DNA of 64,000 nucleotides from NCBI GenBank assembly GCA_000310025.1, contig FN649734.1, forward strand, positions 2,309,291 to 2,373,290. The letters are read 5' to 3'. Position 1 is the first letter of the stretch. Each line of letters begins with the position of its first letter. Origin of the DNA: Ectocarpus siliculosus. Lineage: Eukaryota; Sar; Phaeophyceae; Ectocarpales; Ectocarpaceae. Shown here piece by piece: positions 12,001-23,600 of this stretch. A model generated the notes under the pieces. It saw only the letters and a program-made list of their open reading frames with translations. It did not search any database and was not told the origin of the DNA. Made by a program: the position numbers and the translations under genes.

Positions 12001-15000
12001 CCTCTGGTAACACTATTTATTCGCCTCCAATCTGGGTAGGCGTCCATGGATCCAGGAAACATGGGCCCTCTAGGAGAATGGCTTCCGGAAACCATCTGGC
12101 CTAAGCTCAAGTCCTTGGAGAGGATCAAGCGCTTCCAAAATATCGGAGATGCCATGCAGTCCGACTCTGATGACTGGCAGGTGAGAGAGGACGACAGCTA
12201 CATTTCCATCCTTCGAGCCGCACCAGGGTGGTTTCCTCGTGCGGAGGGATAGATTTCTTTTAGTCGCCGTCGGTGTGGTAGTGAATCGAGGCAATGAGCA
12301 ATAAGTCACGCAAAAAATGGGTCTGCCCACGCAAAACATGTGTCTGCCCCTTACGGTGTGCTATGGGCCAGGCCAGTAGATGTACGTTCTTCCTCTTTTG
12401 GGGTTGACATGGCCGTTTCGCCTGTAGCATGCGATGCCAACCACTTCATCCCGAGAAAATGTGCACCCTCGCTGGTTGGTGTCGTCGCGGTGACTGTCTC
12501 TACCGTAGGCGTGGTTCGACGATGAGAAAGCCGATCAGGCCAAACTGCCCGGAGAGTTCGAAAAGTCGTTGAATGCATTCGACAGACTGATCCTGCTGAG
12601 AGCGATGCGTCCGGACCGCGTGTCCACTGCTTTGGCCAAGTGGATTGGGCAGGTAAGGATTGTCAAGGGTATCCATACAACAGCTCGTTCTAGTAGGAGG
12701 AAAGAGTGGCCAGTTGCACGGAAAGTTAAACTCACAGAGAGGGGCTTGAGTTGGAGGGGAGCTGTAGTTGTTTTGTAGCACGTGTCTGGCAATATCAGAT
12801 TCGAGGCTTGAATACGGGCCAACATCTCCATTGCTCGTGTTCTCACAACGTTTCCCTGCGATATCTCTCGCTGATCTGCAGACAATGGGAACGAACTATG
12901 TCCTGCAACAGCCTTACAACATGGCGGAGACGTATATAGAGACTTCTCCTGCGACCCCCATGTTCTTCGTGCTCTTCCCCGGCGTTGACCCGACTCCATG
13001 GGTGGAAAGCCTCGCCAGAACTCTGGACATCACAACTGAGAATGGTAAGCGCGTTGCTCGGTCACACAAAACAAAGAGCAAAAAATCACGGTACGAAGCA
13101 TTGGTTGGTGTGTAATAGTACCCTGCGTCGATCCATTGTTGCCGCCTGTGACTCGTCTGTGCGTCGCTGGGCTGTGGAGATGAGGGCTCTTTCTCGCCAC
13201 GTTCTCGGCGCGTGATGTCGTTGTTGCACCCCAAATCCGGAGTTGCCGTCAACAACTTGCCTTTACTATTTAGAGAAACACTCACGTTCCTGCGGCAAGT
13301 GCACCAATCGGATACGGTCCTTGAGCGACGGTCGCGTATGTCTCGCAATTCCTACTCTCGTCGCCAGGAAAATTCATCAACATATCGATGGGACAAGGAC
13401 AGGAGAAACCGGCGGAGGGTGTTGTTGAGAGGTACGTTTAGGGAGAGAGAAACCGCACATGAGATCTCCTCACGCATAACAACATCAAACCCTGTGCCAC
13501 ACGCTTGTCGTAGCTCTAGGTGGTGTGATGGACACCCAACCTACCCCCCGCTTTTTGCTACGTGCGCAGCTGTCAATTTGGCGACATAGACGTGGCTTCC
13601 ATACTTTGCTGAAGACGTACGCGAGCATCTTCCCTGACGTAGTGGTTTGCAGACTTTGCCTTGACCTAGGTTGTTTTCACGAGCTGGACCCATGCAACGA
13701 CGATATAACCTCGGGGCGCGTTTCGAATACTGAATATTTGCTTGCCTGCGGCCAGGTTCGCGAGGGACGGTGGGTGGGTCTTGCTTCAAAACTGTCACTT
13801 GATGCAGAGCTGGGTCCCCAGCCTAGAGCGTTTGCTTGAGATTGTGCAGCAGGGAGCACACGACACCTTCCGGTGAGCGCCGATGCCTCATCAATGTTCC
13901 ACAACTGTTTCACGCCGCAACTCGTGCACGTCCCTCGGACTGATTTATTCGCGACGGCTTGGGTTCTCCTGCATAACCATGTGTACGGGATTGTGCACGA
14001 GCTAGCGAAGTCTCGGCCATCGGGAATGATTCTAAAGGTGTATTTTCTAGATATTTATGTGCTTGCTTTGGTAGGACACGCTTCGCTTGGGAAGAGTGTT
14101 AGTGTTCCTTGACCCAGTTCCTTGTCGTTCTCGCCTGTCCACTCGTCTCCCCGTGCGCCAGGTGCTTCATCTCCGCGGAGCCCCCCCCGATGGCCAGCAT
14201 GAAAAACATGCCTGAGAGCCTTATGCAATCATGCATCAAGGTGAAAATGCCACTGCGCATGGCAGCCTTTCTTTAATGTGCTGATGCTCGCAACTCTCGC
14301 CTCGTACTCACATGCTGCCTGTGCGCTCCTGCTACGGAGGGGCGTCACTGCTGAGTCGTCCTCGATGTTTTACCAAACACGTGCGAAAAAAGCTGCCTTT
14401 GTGTGCATTTCATCGAGCGCACCAATGATATTCTCTCGTTCTGAGAGCGAACACCCGGATTCACCCACATGCGCCACTGCAATAACGTGTTGTTCACTCT
14501 GCCGGCTGGTACGCAAAGGTTGCGAACGAGGCTCCTGCGGACATCAAATCGAATTTGACCCGAGCGTGGGCTAACTTCAACCAGGAGAAGATCGATGGCT
14601 GCAACAAGCCGACCGAATACAAGGCGTGTCTGTTCAGCTTATGCTGGTTCCACTCCATCGTGCTAGGTAAGAGAGAATCTGCACTGCATGCAGGCCTCGA
14701 CCGCCCCTCGTCGAAACTACGTCATGAACTGTAGAGAAGTAATCTGCGCCGGCCTGCGCCCGGCTTGGGACAAAACATTCGTGGACGAACGAGCAAACAT
14801 GCTCCATGGTGAAGAGCTCCGATCGCACCGTATTTTGACGTGCTTCCTGGCGTGCTGCAACATTTGTCCTGCCCTTTGCAGGCCGACGAAGATTCGGGCC
14901 GCAGGGTTGGTCTCGGCCGTACTCGTTTAACACTGGCGACCTCACCATATGCGCCAATGTCCTGGGTAAGCGAAATCGCGCTCACAGCATTGTAACCCTC

Positions 15001-18000
15001 GAAACAAGCACGTCTTGGCCCCATCCCCACTGAAAGCTGTGTCCCCTTTCTGACAAACGAGTGTCGCCAAACCCGTCTGCCAGAGTGAGCTACTCCTCAG
15101 ATGATCGTTCTCTTGCAAAATTTTCGCCGCGCTGTGTGTCACCGCCAAGCGAACACGTTCTTGACGGGGAAATCTACCCTCTAATCTACACGCAAGTTAG
15201 CTGATTGTTCTTGTAATTTTCGGTGTTAGACACCCCCGTCGAGCGCTATATTTTGCCAAAGTGGACACCAAGTGTTGTGCACGACGGCAACGTTTAAGTA
15301 TCCATAGAAGCACCTCAAGTTCAGCCCGAACACCCAGCTTATATATCTACAGTAAGGATCAAATGCTATCGTATGGCATCCGTTTATACGCACGTTATGA
15401 TAGCTCTTTCCGTTCTTTCTCAGGTTCATACCTGAATGACAACCCTCAAGTACCTTGGGACGATCTGCGCTACATTTTCGGAGAGATCATGTACGGTGGG
15501 CACATCACCGACCCTTGGGATCGTCGAACAAACAACGTCTACTTGGAGGTGAATTCATCGGGCGTAGTAGAGGATTATGCTATAATCGTACAGCAGTACA
15601 GCTCAACGACCAGTTTTGACAGTGGCGAGTGCACGCTGCGCGTATTTGCGAGTGTACTGGCCTTTTCGGTTTCAAACCGTGTGTGTTTGGGTAACCCTTG
15701 CCTGTGAAATGAACACACAGGTGCTCTTCACCGAGGGTCTGTTCTCCGCCATGGAGTTGGGTCCAGGCTTCAAGGCACCAGACCCGAACGTCTACGATTT
15801 CCAGGCGAGGCTTTTGCAATCTGGCGTCATTCGCGAACGGTGGCCGATAGAAAAGCAATGGCGAGATCTAGAAATACATGTATTCATTGGTTTGAAAAAC
15901 GGCAAGGAGACAACGGTTGAGTCCCACCTCTCAATTGGCTCCGAAAGTAGCGGCTATGAGCAATATAGCACAGCATCCCGCAAAACTACTCTTGTTGAAG
16001 CTTTTTTTGTCGCTGACGCATCACACAACGTGCACCGCTCTGGGGATATCAACAGGGGTTCCTCGACTACACAGACAAGGAGCTACCCGCCGAAAGTCCC
16101 CCCCAGTTCGGGCTCCACCCCAACGCCGAGATCGGATACTTGACCAACAGCTGCGAAAGCCTATTCAAAGCTATTCTCAACATCGCAGGTCGGGACTCAA
16201 GTAGCCAGTGAGACTATTCTTGCCGATATGATGTATCACATCCGCTGTTTTCGTCTGCGTATACCGGGAGTTCACATCCAAACGTGTATTCTGAAGCCAT
16301 GATGTATAAGTCTAGACCCAAGGTTTCGCAATGTCAAAGGTCCTAGTCGAGTACCCTCTTGACACACCACCAGCTGACTCGAGTGCAATCAACCCAAGGG
16401 GGTCCAGTAGCACTTGTGCACGTAAATGAGGGGATATGGATCACCGAAGCCACTCGGGGGCGCCTGTAGCCAGAACTTGAATACTATGTCATCGCCCACC
16501 CGGGAATGACGTATATGCATAGAGAGAGACGCTTTGGGTTGTTCGACGTATTTTTGTCGAAGTGTTTTTCTCGCAGCTTCGTGCCGGTGATGTTATCGTT
16601 GCATGAATACACAACATCATCGACGTCAGCAAACGCTTTGCTCTTCACGAACACCAGGCGCCAGCGGTGGAGGTGGTGGCAGTAGCGATTCGATCATCAA
16701 AGATACTATGGCTGATCTCCTGGAGCGGCTTCCTGACAACTTTGAGATGATCACCATGCAGCTCCGCGCCAAACCTCTGCTCGAAGGGGAGTCGGGACCG
16801 TTCGTCGTCGTGGCGTTGCAGGTACGTTTCTGGGACTCGCGATAACGTCGTCGAATTGCGTTTCGTAAGCTCGAAAAAACACCACCTGTTTGTATGGTTG
16901 CAGCGGCACTTCCGTGTGGTGTTGAACTTCTGAGCTTGTTACCAAAACCGTTCCTGTCGATACCTGAAGTGCTTCACTTCCGTGCTTCTAACTGAACCTT
17001 CCGCAGGAGTGTTCGCGCATGAACGCGCTCTTGACGGAGATCCGAAGATCGTTAGTGGAGTTAGACAAGGGCTTGAAGGGACAGCTTAACATGTCGCAGA
17101 GTATGGAGGACCTTGCAACAGCGTTTGGCCTCAACGAATGGCCAGGCCGGAACCCGTTTGCACAGGTACATGGAACCTCGGACAAAGAGAACTGAGGTCG
17201 GGTACTTAGACGATTTTCTCGCACTCGCGTTTTAATGTTGAGGACTCCTGTATAGATGCCCTCCGTCGTGACCCCTGTACGCCTGTCTATTGGCACGCTT
17301 ATCTGTTGTCGATCTGCTACAAAACTTGACCGGGTGATTGAGATGTGCCTCTGACCGTTTCTTCTCCCGTGAACAAATGCTGTTTGTTTCCGCAATGGTG
17401 TGTCTCCCGTTTGCTTCCAGTGCGCGTGGGAGAAACTGGCCTGGCCTTCCAAGAAGAATTTGCTGAGCGAGTTCATAGACATGCTCAGGCGCATCGCGCA
17501 GCTTGTCGCGTGGTCGGAAGATCTAGTGACGCCGCAGTGCGTCTGGCTCCCGGGATTGTTCAACCCCACGGCCTACCTCACAGCCGTCATGCAGGTGAGC
17601 CTCCTGTCGCCCGTCTCAATTTTCCGCGCTATATCCTGACGGGGTGTTTGTCGACACACGACCAAACTGCGGCCGTTTTCGTTGTTTTGAGAGAGAGGGG
17701 CCTGTGTGAAAGAAAGCGAGAGCCCAACCCAACAGCCGAGAGCAACAAATTGAATATTTGAAATTCCACAATCTTCATCGTTTTCTCCATATAATAGGAT
17801 GGGTTGTTTCGTGTTATGATCGTGACGTTCGGTTTCCGTCGTTGCTTGGACTTCCTCCTCTAGGTCACCGCTCGCAGCACCGGGTCTCCACTGGACAAGA
17901 TGACGACGGAAACACACATCAGCACATTCATGGAGCCGCAAGAGGTAGACTACTATCCCCAGGACGGAGCATTTGTCAGCGGGCTCTACATTGAGGGAGC

Positions 18001-18777
18001 TAGGTGAGAGGTTCTTCGGAACTGCTGAAGACGCTCAAAGCAAGCGAATATAATGCAGCAAGGGACCGTCAGCATTAATTCATACGCAGGTAGAACATCC
18101 CTTTTTGTTGCGTGCGTTTCGTTCGTCCCGCAGTTGCGTCATCGACTCTAATATTGTTGTTTTCGCTCGCGTTTGTTTGCAACATGCTTTTGTGGCCTCG
18201 GGTGAAACTAAGGTGGGCAACTGGGGAGGAGGCAGGAGACCCGGAGGTGATTACCGGTACGCCGTGTGCAGGCAACCTGGTTGACAGCCGCTTGAAGGAG
18301 CTCTTGCCGGCTCTACCTGTCGTTTACGTCAAGGCAGTTCCAGTTCAGGTACGGCCGGCGTTCTTGCCCAAAGCATGTAAATCCTCATGGAATATATTTT
18401 CCACGCCTGACTGAAACGAGAGATAACTTTTGAAATGTTCCTGTGGCAAGGCGAACGTCATACCACGGTTGGTACAGCAAACGTATTGATTGGTCTACCA
18501 TTCGGGTATCAGTATATATATGCTCGGCCTGGTTGTAGGTTCGTGAATGTATACGATTCGTGCCCCCTCCCTCCCACGTGCCTCCTATTCGCAGTCTTCG
18601 TGGGAGCCATCAGCCGTGGGATACATTCGCCACGATCCCAAGATTTACGAGGCACCCGTATACATCACAAGCTTCAGAGGACCCACGTATGTCTTCCTTG
18701 CAACCCTCAAGACAGAAGACCCCGTCAGCAAATGGACTCTGACGGGCACTGCGGTTCTACTGCAAACGGATGATTGA
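1..18777 (+). CDS. Axonemal outer-arm (beta-type) dynein heavy chain, C-terminal 44 exons; 5' end outside window
   Basis: ATP-driven motor subunit of the flagellar outer dynein arm. Exons in one frame: 1-67, 266-439, 722-883, 1392-1499, 1984-2175, 2430-2570, 2835-3018, 3387-3555, 3824-3992, 4369-4509, 4727-4822, 4994-5156, 5345-5532, 6192-6274, 6526-6619, 6863-7026, 7292-7373, 7624-7740, 8046-8117, 8505-8614, 8905-9045, 9292-9397, 9644-9782, 10029-10129, 10409-10537, 10999-11237, 11546-11711, 12040-12180, 12509-12652, 12882-13044, 13368-13431, 13756-13872, 14162-14240, 14519-14666, 14882-14965, 15424-15548, 15721-15804, 16056-16188, 16658-16821, 17007-17165, 17421-17594, 17864-18003, 18213-18348, 18595-18777. 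They encode about 1,977 residues of a protein usually near 4,500. Landmarks are NVFQG, an AAA4 P-loop [17 protein letters not shown] before the stalk, [12 protein letters not shown], and the C-terminal RGPTYVF. The C-terminal third reads most like the beta class (human DNAH9/11/17), but that subtype is inference. Exon phases agree at every junction; the exon 26 acceptor is the least certain. Confidence 0.95.
1984..2175 (+). other. Dynein AAA4 nucleotide-binding exon
   Basis: This 64-codon exon carries the Walker A motif [14 protein letters not shown] of AAA4, followed by the hydrophobic strand and the segment ending [12 protein letters not shown]. All P-loop residues (GxxGxGKQ) are present, so the site should bind nucleotide. 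The next exon (2430-2570) supplies the Walker-B region strand [10 protein letters not shown] and the conserved [10 protein letters not shown] segment. The acceptor AG at 1982-1983 and donor GTATGT at 2176 fit consensus. Confidence 0.9.
4257..4330 (-). tRNA. tRNA-Val (anticodon CAC), possibly a tRNA-derived SINE head
   Basis: The reverse strand folds as a 74-nt tRNA. The anticodon stem TCCGC/GCGGA is perfect around loop CTCACAC, giving anticodon CAC. The T arm GCGGG-TTCGAAC-CCCGC is perfect and contains a good B box. The D loop has AGTTGG. The acceptor stem has one G-T wobble and one A-C mismatch, and the D stem has only about three pairs. A run of eight T follows the 3' end directly, as expected for RNA polymerase III termination. 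It lies antisense in the dynein intron between 3992 and 4369. A TGTGAAGACAACAACAA tail shared with the dispersed repeat at 5852-6098 follows, so a SINE-like or degenerate copy is possible. Confidence 0.6.
5736..6098 (+). repeat. SINE-like dispersed repeat, copy 1, with pyrimidine leader and (CAA)n tail
   Basis: This lies in the dynein intron 5533-6191. A long CT-rich tract (5736-5850) precedes a unit that starts ggTACCTCGCATAGCGTG at 5852. The unit continues through a conserved core (TTAGCCTGTGACCATGGGAA, 5969-5988) and the motif GAGAACGGAACGGTTTT, and ends in a run of CAA triplets at 6074-6098. Related copies are at 60288-60478 (+) and 51742-51972 (-). The short length, simple-sequence 3' tail, lack of coding capacity and weak tRNA-like core suggest a SINE. 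No target-site duplication was resolved. Confidence 0.6.
10999..11237 (+). other. Acidic, Pro/Gly-rich insertion in dynein AAA5-AAA6 region
   Basis: After [15 protein letters not shown] this exon encodes about 55 residues of low complexity: a PPPPDDDP segment, a Gly/Ala/Glu stretch, then [18 protein letters not shown]. It sits where the heavy chain leaves AAA5 and re-enters the conserved EEL-R helix. GC-rich repetitive codons suggest recent expansion. The acceptor could alternatively lie a few codons upstream, but the acidic part is open in one frame only and joins in phase 2 to the following exon. It is probably a surface loop; its role is unknown. Confidence 0.8.
15805..16055 (+). other. 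Non-canonical GC-AG intron in the dynein gene
   Basis: The exon ending ...VYDFQ joins in frame to the exon starting [11 protein letters not shown] only if the donor is CAG|GCGAGG at 15804/15805. No GT donor close by keeps the frame. The acceptor AACAG|GGG at 16055/16056 is ordinary. GC-AG introns are a known minor class of U2 introns. Confidence 0.7.
16658..18777 (+). other. Dynein heavy chain C-terminal domain (last six exons)
   Basis: These exons encode the C-terminal domain that packs on the AAA ring. The order is a Gly/Ser linker, [40 protein letters not shown], then [32 protein letters not shown] and the terminal segment from YEAPVYIT through RGPTYVF to [12 protein letters not shown] and a TGA stop at 18775-18777. 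The order matches the beta-class heavy chains. The segment at 18213-18348 ([11 protein letters not shown]) is more divergent than its neighbours. Confidence 0.9.
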
Positions 18778-19454
18778 GAGCGACGTGGGAAGTTGCTTTT
18801 GGTGTGTAGACCCAAAAAATGCCTGGTGTATTTCGGGACACTGGGGGAGGTTTGGCGAGGTCGAAGTGAAGATTCGTTCGAATTTACGGGGTGCGGTGGA
18901 TATCAAGGTTTGTCAGGGGTGTAAAGTATAGATGGACGTCTCGTTTTCTGAGGGCATTTGCGAGGGCGGAGATTGCGTTTTCATGCAGCTAGCAGGTCAA
19001 GATGGGCAATCCGCATTGATTTTAACACGCTACGTAATGTTGGGGCGATCGGCATGTATTCCAACATGCTTCTGATTTGTCTCCAAGTAGTATAATATGG
19101 CGATAATATCTCCAGTGGATTATTATTGGTACAGCAGTAGTATTTGGTAAGCGGAGAGCAACGTGCACGAGTTGATGGACAACGCTTATTTGCATGCAGA
19201 TGTTGATTGCAAAGCTGCCGTGGTTGCGGATAGTAATAGTTATGTGTTTCTGCACTGATCGATTTTACAACAATGCTCCATGCACCACTACTCTGTGCGG
19301 TCGGTTGTGAAGCCATCGGAGCGTTCAGCTCTATCTAGACTACAGTCGTATCCTTCGTACCTGCTGTATGTACGCGAGCGACGATAATTTTATTACAAGG
19401 GCGACCAACGGCGAAGATCGACGGCAGCGCGATCGACGAAGGAGGCCCAAGGCC

Positions 19455-20245
19455 GCCCTACCGACCGCCCGACCGACCGACCGACCGACCCAACCCTACC
19501 CTACCCTACCTAAACCTACCCAGCCCTACCCAACGGCGACGAACGACGAAGCGACGGCGGCGCGATCGACGGCGGCGACCCAACCCCAACCCAATTCAAC
19601 CCAACAGGAGATGGTCGGGTGAAGTTTCGTTTGCAGAAGGCGAGGATGATGGACGTTAAACACGACTCCGCCACGAACATGATGATTGATGTAGTATATA
19701 GAAGTGACACACAGGACCCAAGCGACCACGAAGAAGTGCGAACGAACCAGGTCGCCCGATCGACCGACCAACCCGACCGACCGACCGACCGATCGACCGA
19801 CCGACCGACCGATCGACCGACCGACCCAACCCACACCATACCCCCAACCCAACCCAACCCGACCCCAAATCACAACGAAAGAACCGACCGACCACACCCA
19901 CCCCACCCTACCCCGCCATAGCCCACCCAACCCAACNNNNNNNNNNNNNNNNNNNNNNNNNNNNNNNNNNNNNNNNNNNNNNNNNNNNNNNNNNNNNNNN
20001 NNNNNNNNNNNNNNNNNNNNNNNNNNNNNNNNNNNNNNNNNNNNNNNNNNNNNNNNNNNNNNNNNNNNNNNNNNNNNNNNNNNNNNNNNNNNNNNNNNNA
20101 CGACCCAGCCCATCCCGACCCACCCCGGCCAGTGGACCGACTGACCAACCGACCGACCCAACCAACCGACCTAACCCACACCCTACCCCTAACCCGACCC
20201 AATCCGACCCCAAAACACAACCCGACCGACCGACCGACCGGCCCC
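19455..20245. repeat. GACC/CCAACC-type low-complexity satellite interrupted by an assembly gap
   Basis: Arrays of GACC tetramers (for example 19465-19490, 19778-19830, 20221-20240) alternate with CCCTA, CCAAC and CCCA runs, broken by short unique pieces. One strand is almost free of G runs and the other almost free of C runs. All long open frames here are artefacts of the repeat (poly Asp-Arg-Pro-Thr or Gly-Arg-Ser-Val). The unresolved gap inside it fits repeat collapse during assembly. Confidence 0.85.
19937..20099. other. Assembly gap (163 N)
   Basis: A run of 163 N lies inside the GACC/CCAACC satellite. The true repeat length is therefore unknown and may be longer than shown. Confidence 1.
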
Positions 20246-20614
20246 GAAAATTTAAAAGCTTGTTTGCTTCAATCTACCTCGACCAAATCAATCGGGAGCC
20301 CGTTCCGAACTGACTAATGTCCGTGGTAGCCCTCGACATACGGGAATCTGAAACACGATCAAACGCATTTGCCTGCTGTCGACCAACGTGTCTCTCGACT
20401 CGCCAAGTCGACGCGAATTCATTTTGTGATTGTCGACGGTTTCGGTAAAAGGGGACAGGCATACCGGTTCTGATCGCATCTGTTGTGCCCCCTTCCTTGG
20501 ACCGGTTCTGGCAATCTGATCTGCCCATCATCCAGCAGAGAGGGAGAGAAGAATAAAGCCATCGCATCGCAGTGCCAAAGGGAGAGACACCCGTGGGCGG
20601 CACGGTAGGCAAGG

Positions 20615-23600
20615 ATGCCTCTCACCATGAGGCCGATTCCGCATGCCCTGAATCTCGGAGACCCCGAGATCTATGGGCAAGGCCCGTCTGGGCAAGGGAC
20701 ACCTGGCACGCAGGTCCTGGAGGATGTCAACATGGCGAGCATGGTCGGCACACTGGCCCAGCTGGGGGTGCTTGCTACGGTAAGGGCGAGTGGATGCTCA
20801 ACTACATAGTGGAGTCATAACACTACTGTCGTCTTCGCGTTTGGCGGTGGAAACCTGCAGCTGTGGAAACAGAAGGAGCTCCATCTCTGTCCGTGGTGTC
20901 CCCGTCCGTTCTGGATGATTCCGCCGTTCACTCGAATGCTCTCCCTTGTTCGTTCGCTGCATGGTGCAGGCGGTGCACGGCGATGATGCCACGCTGCAGT
21001 TGCCATCTTTCGATGCTTGTCGGAGTGATTGTAGGTGTCATCCACACGGCACCATTCTATCGTTTCGCTTTGTGGAGACTTCGCTCTTTTGCTTATGTTT
21101 ATCCTGAAGGCCGAAGAAAAGAACGGGGGGAACCAGCAGTGTAGCCAATACCCCGAGATTGCGTCCTCGGAGATGCACTGCTGTACATGCTTCCTTATAC
21201 CGCAGCAGCACCGTGCGAGTTGCCGCAATACAGCACAATAACGCCTGCCTCTTTTCATGCGTACCGCTAGATCGCACCTTAAACATACCACCAGAGCGTG
21301 GGAGGTCTACGTGTTTCAACCCAGCTTGACTTGCTATGCATATTAGTGTTGCTGTGTGACTGCTGTGCGCAGACGATGGATCCGGGTACAGGTCCACGTA
21401 TCCTTATTATTAGGTCGAGAGCTACAGCAGTCTGCATCAGCAGTTGCGCTCCTCAGCAGACACTGGCTTTACTTGCCAGCTATGGTTTCATGCTTGGGTA
21501 TCACATCCCAGCGAGACATGGAAGAGACGAGGAAGCTTTTTACAATATCTCACGTTCCACGTCCTCTTTGTTCTGTGCGCGCAACAGCTCTGCTGGTGTC
21601 GCCAACTTCAACATTCCTGCAACAGCCACCGGGCTTGATTCTGTGTGAGAACGGTGGCGGACGAAGGATGTTCCTTGGCGTGACTCTGTTCTGTCCCACT
21701 AAAATACTACTGAGAAGCGCCTTCCGAAGTTGGGAGCGTTCCGCACGCCATTATTAACACGTATATGCATGCCATCGTTTTTGCCGTGTTGCCCGTGACA
21801 TGTCCCTGGTGACTCTTGTTCTTGCAGTACGCGCAGGACATGTTCGACGGGCTGTTTCAGACGGCGGACGACCTTTCGAAGAAGATCTCGGCCGCCTCCA
21901 CGCGGTGCTCTAACCTGCTGCAGGTGCGTTCAGTACTTTCTGTGTTGTTTTTCGGCTTGGCATGTACATGTGAACTGCTGCTGTATTGCCCCTGGCGTCT
22001 TTCCTCCGCTGAGACTGCGTTTTTGTGAAGGTTTCGACAAGGCGATGTTCGTTGAGCCCCTCTACAACACTGCGCCATCTGGGGCCAATTAGGAACGCAG
22101 CTCAGAACTGTGTCTGCACAACTAGTTTTTGGGTGTAGAGACAGGAGGAGCAGGTTCCCCATGGTGATCGCAGCTCTTTTTGCGTCGGGGCCGGTATGTC
22201 AACAGGCTCTGCCGGAAGCGGAGAAACGGACAGCGGAGGCAATCGGAAGCGGAACTGGAATCGACGACAACGCGGCTGTCGAGGCAATCAAGGCGGAGCG
22301 ACAGCATGCCAAACAGGTGAGATCGACCCCTCTCGTTTCTTGCTGTAGATTTCTGCCGTGCGCATTGATTAACCAACGCATGCGTGCTTTGCCCTGTGAT
22401 CGTCTCGCTTGTATTCTTCACGTCTTTTGACGACTAGTTCGTACAATTAGCGGGGGGGGGCGTCGTGGTGCACGTCGTGTGATATCACACCACGCCCGAC
22501 AGCTTTCGCACCACATAGCCCTTCTGACTGGGTTCCACTTCCCCTCCATGTGCATGAACCTGTATGCTGCGCGATGCCATGAACATGTTGGGACGTTAGG
22601 CCGAGAGTGAGGCAGCCTCGAAGGTTTTTCACCCTGAGGCAATGCCACGGTGGCTGGTCGAAAGATACCACAGCCCGGAGGTGAGTTTTTTTGTTTTTTT
22701 TGGAAGACAAGGTCAAACGAGCTTCTTCCAATGCAGCCAGTGGTGGTAGTCAACGAGAGATCACACAGCAGCCGCCGACATTGTTTAGTATGGCCAATGA
22801 TCTGGAGCTACAGCAGTTGCACCCGCGAGCAGTGTCGCCTGACAAGCCGGTACCCGACCATCTTGAAACTCTCCCGCAGGTGGCGCGGGTGCCTGACCTC
22901 CACCTCATCGACGCAGTCTTGTCGCACGAAGAAAAGAGTCTCTTGACGAAGGACGGACTGGATAGCTGTGCGTTGAGGTGAGGGTTGGTGGACGTCTGGA
23001 CCCGCAGGAATTTGGGCCGTGACCTATTTAGTTTTGCGAACATCCAGCACACGGCATCAGGATGGGCGGACGGCCGTAGCCACGTGTGCGGGGGGAAACA
23101 TCGCGCTAGTCAGCCGACGACAAAGACAACCAACCACCTGGAACCTCTGGCTGTGCGGCGGGGCTGGCTGAGGGCGAGGGTCTCTGAACGCGGAAGAATA
23201 TCTGTAGGGAGGGTGCAGGACGAAGAGGACGAGTTCCAATTGATGCAGCCGAGTTATTTTCCGCTCTCGCCGAAAAAATTGGTTGAGCAGCTCGTTCGGC
23301 GGTTGAGATCATCAGGCCGCATCAGCGATCTAGGGAGGTTTGCAAGCTGTCGTCATTGTTTGCGTTCGTTCCTTGGTTTACAAACCGACAAAATTCAAAC
23401 ACGCAGAAATATAGCTCCATCTCTTGCCCTATCCTATGACCCTCTCGCTGCCCGCATCCTTTCGGTACGGGCCGTTGACGGGCGTGTAATTGTGGACCCG
23501 GCGGGAGATGTAGCGTGCCCCTCAGGCCAAGCAGTCCGCTCCATCGGTCCCCGCCATCCGGGCGGATAAGTATTAAGCCGCCCATCGGCCCGAAACTCCC

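Larger units (their letters stand above)
18778..20614. other. Intergenic spacer between dynein and SCAR/WAVE
   Basis: No gene was recognised. The first 600 bp presumably include the dynein 3' UTR and are AT-richer (18981-19316). From about 19450 to 20245 the sequence is satellite-like. The last 350 bp before the SCAR/WAVE ATG are the only plausible promoter region for that gene; no clear TATA element was seen. Confidence 0.6.

Noticed and set aside
19495-19520. Telomere-like CCCTA runs
   Set aside because: Irregular units mixed with CCAACC and GACC, internal in the contig; no regular TTAGGG-type array.
19526-20161. Long open frames of Gly-Arg-Ser-Val or Asp-Arg-Pro-Thr repeats over the gap
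   Set aside because: They are translations of the tetramer satellite and of N bases; not genes.
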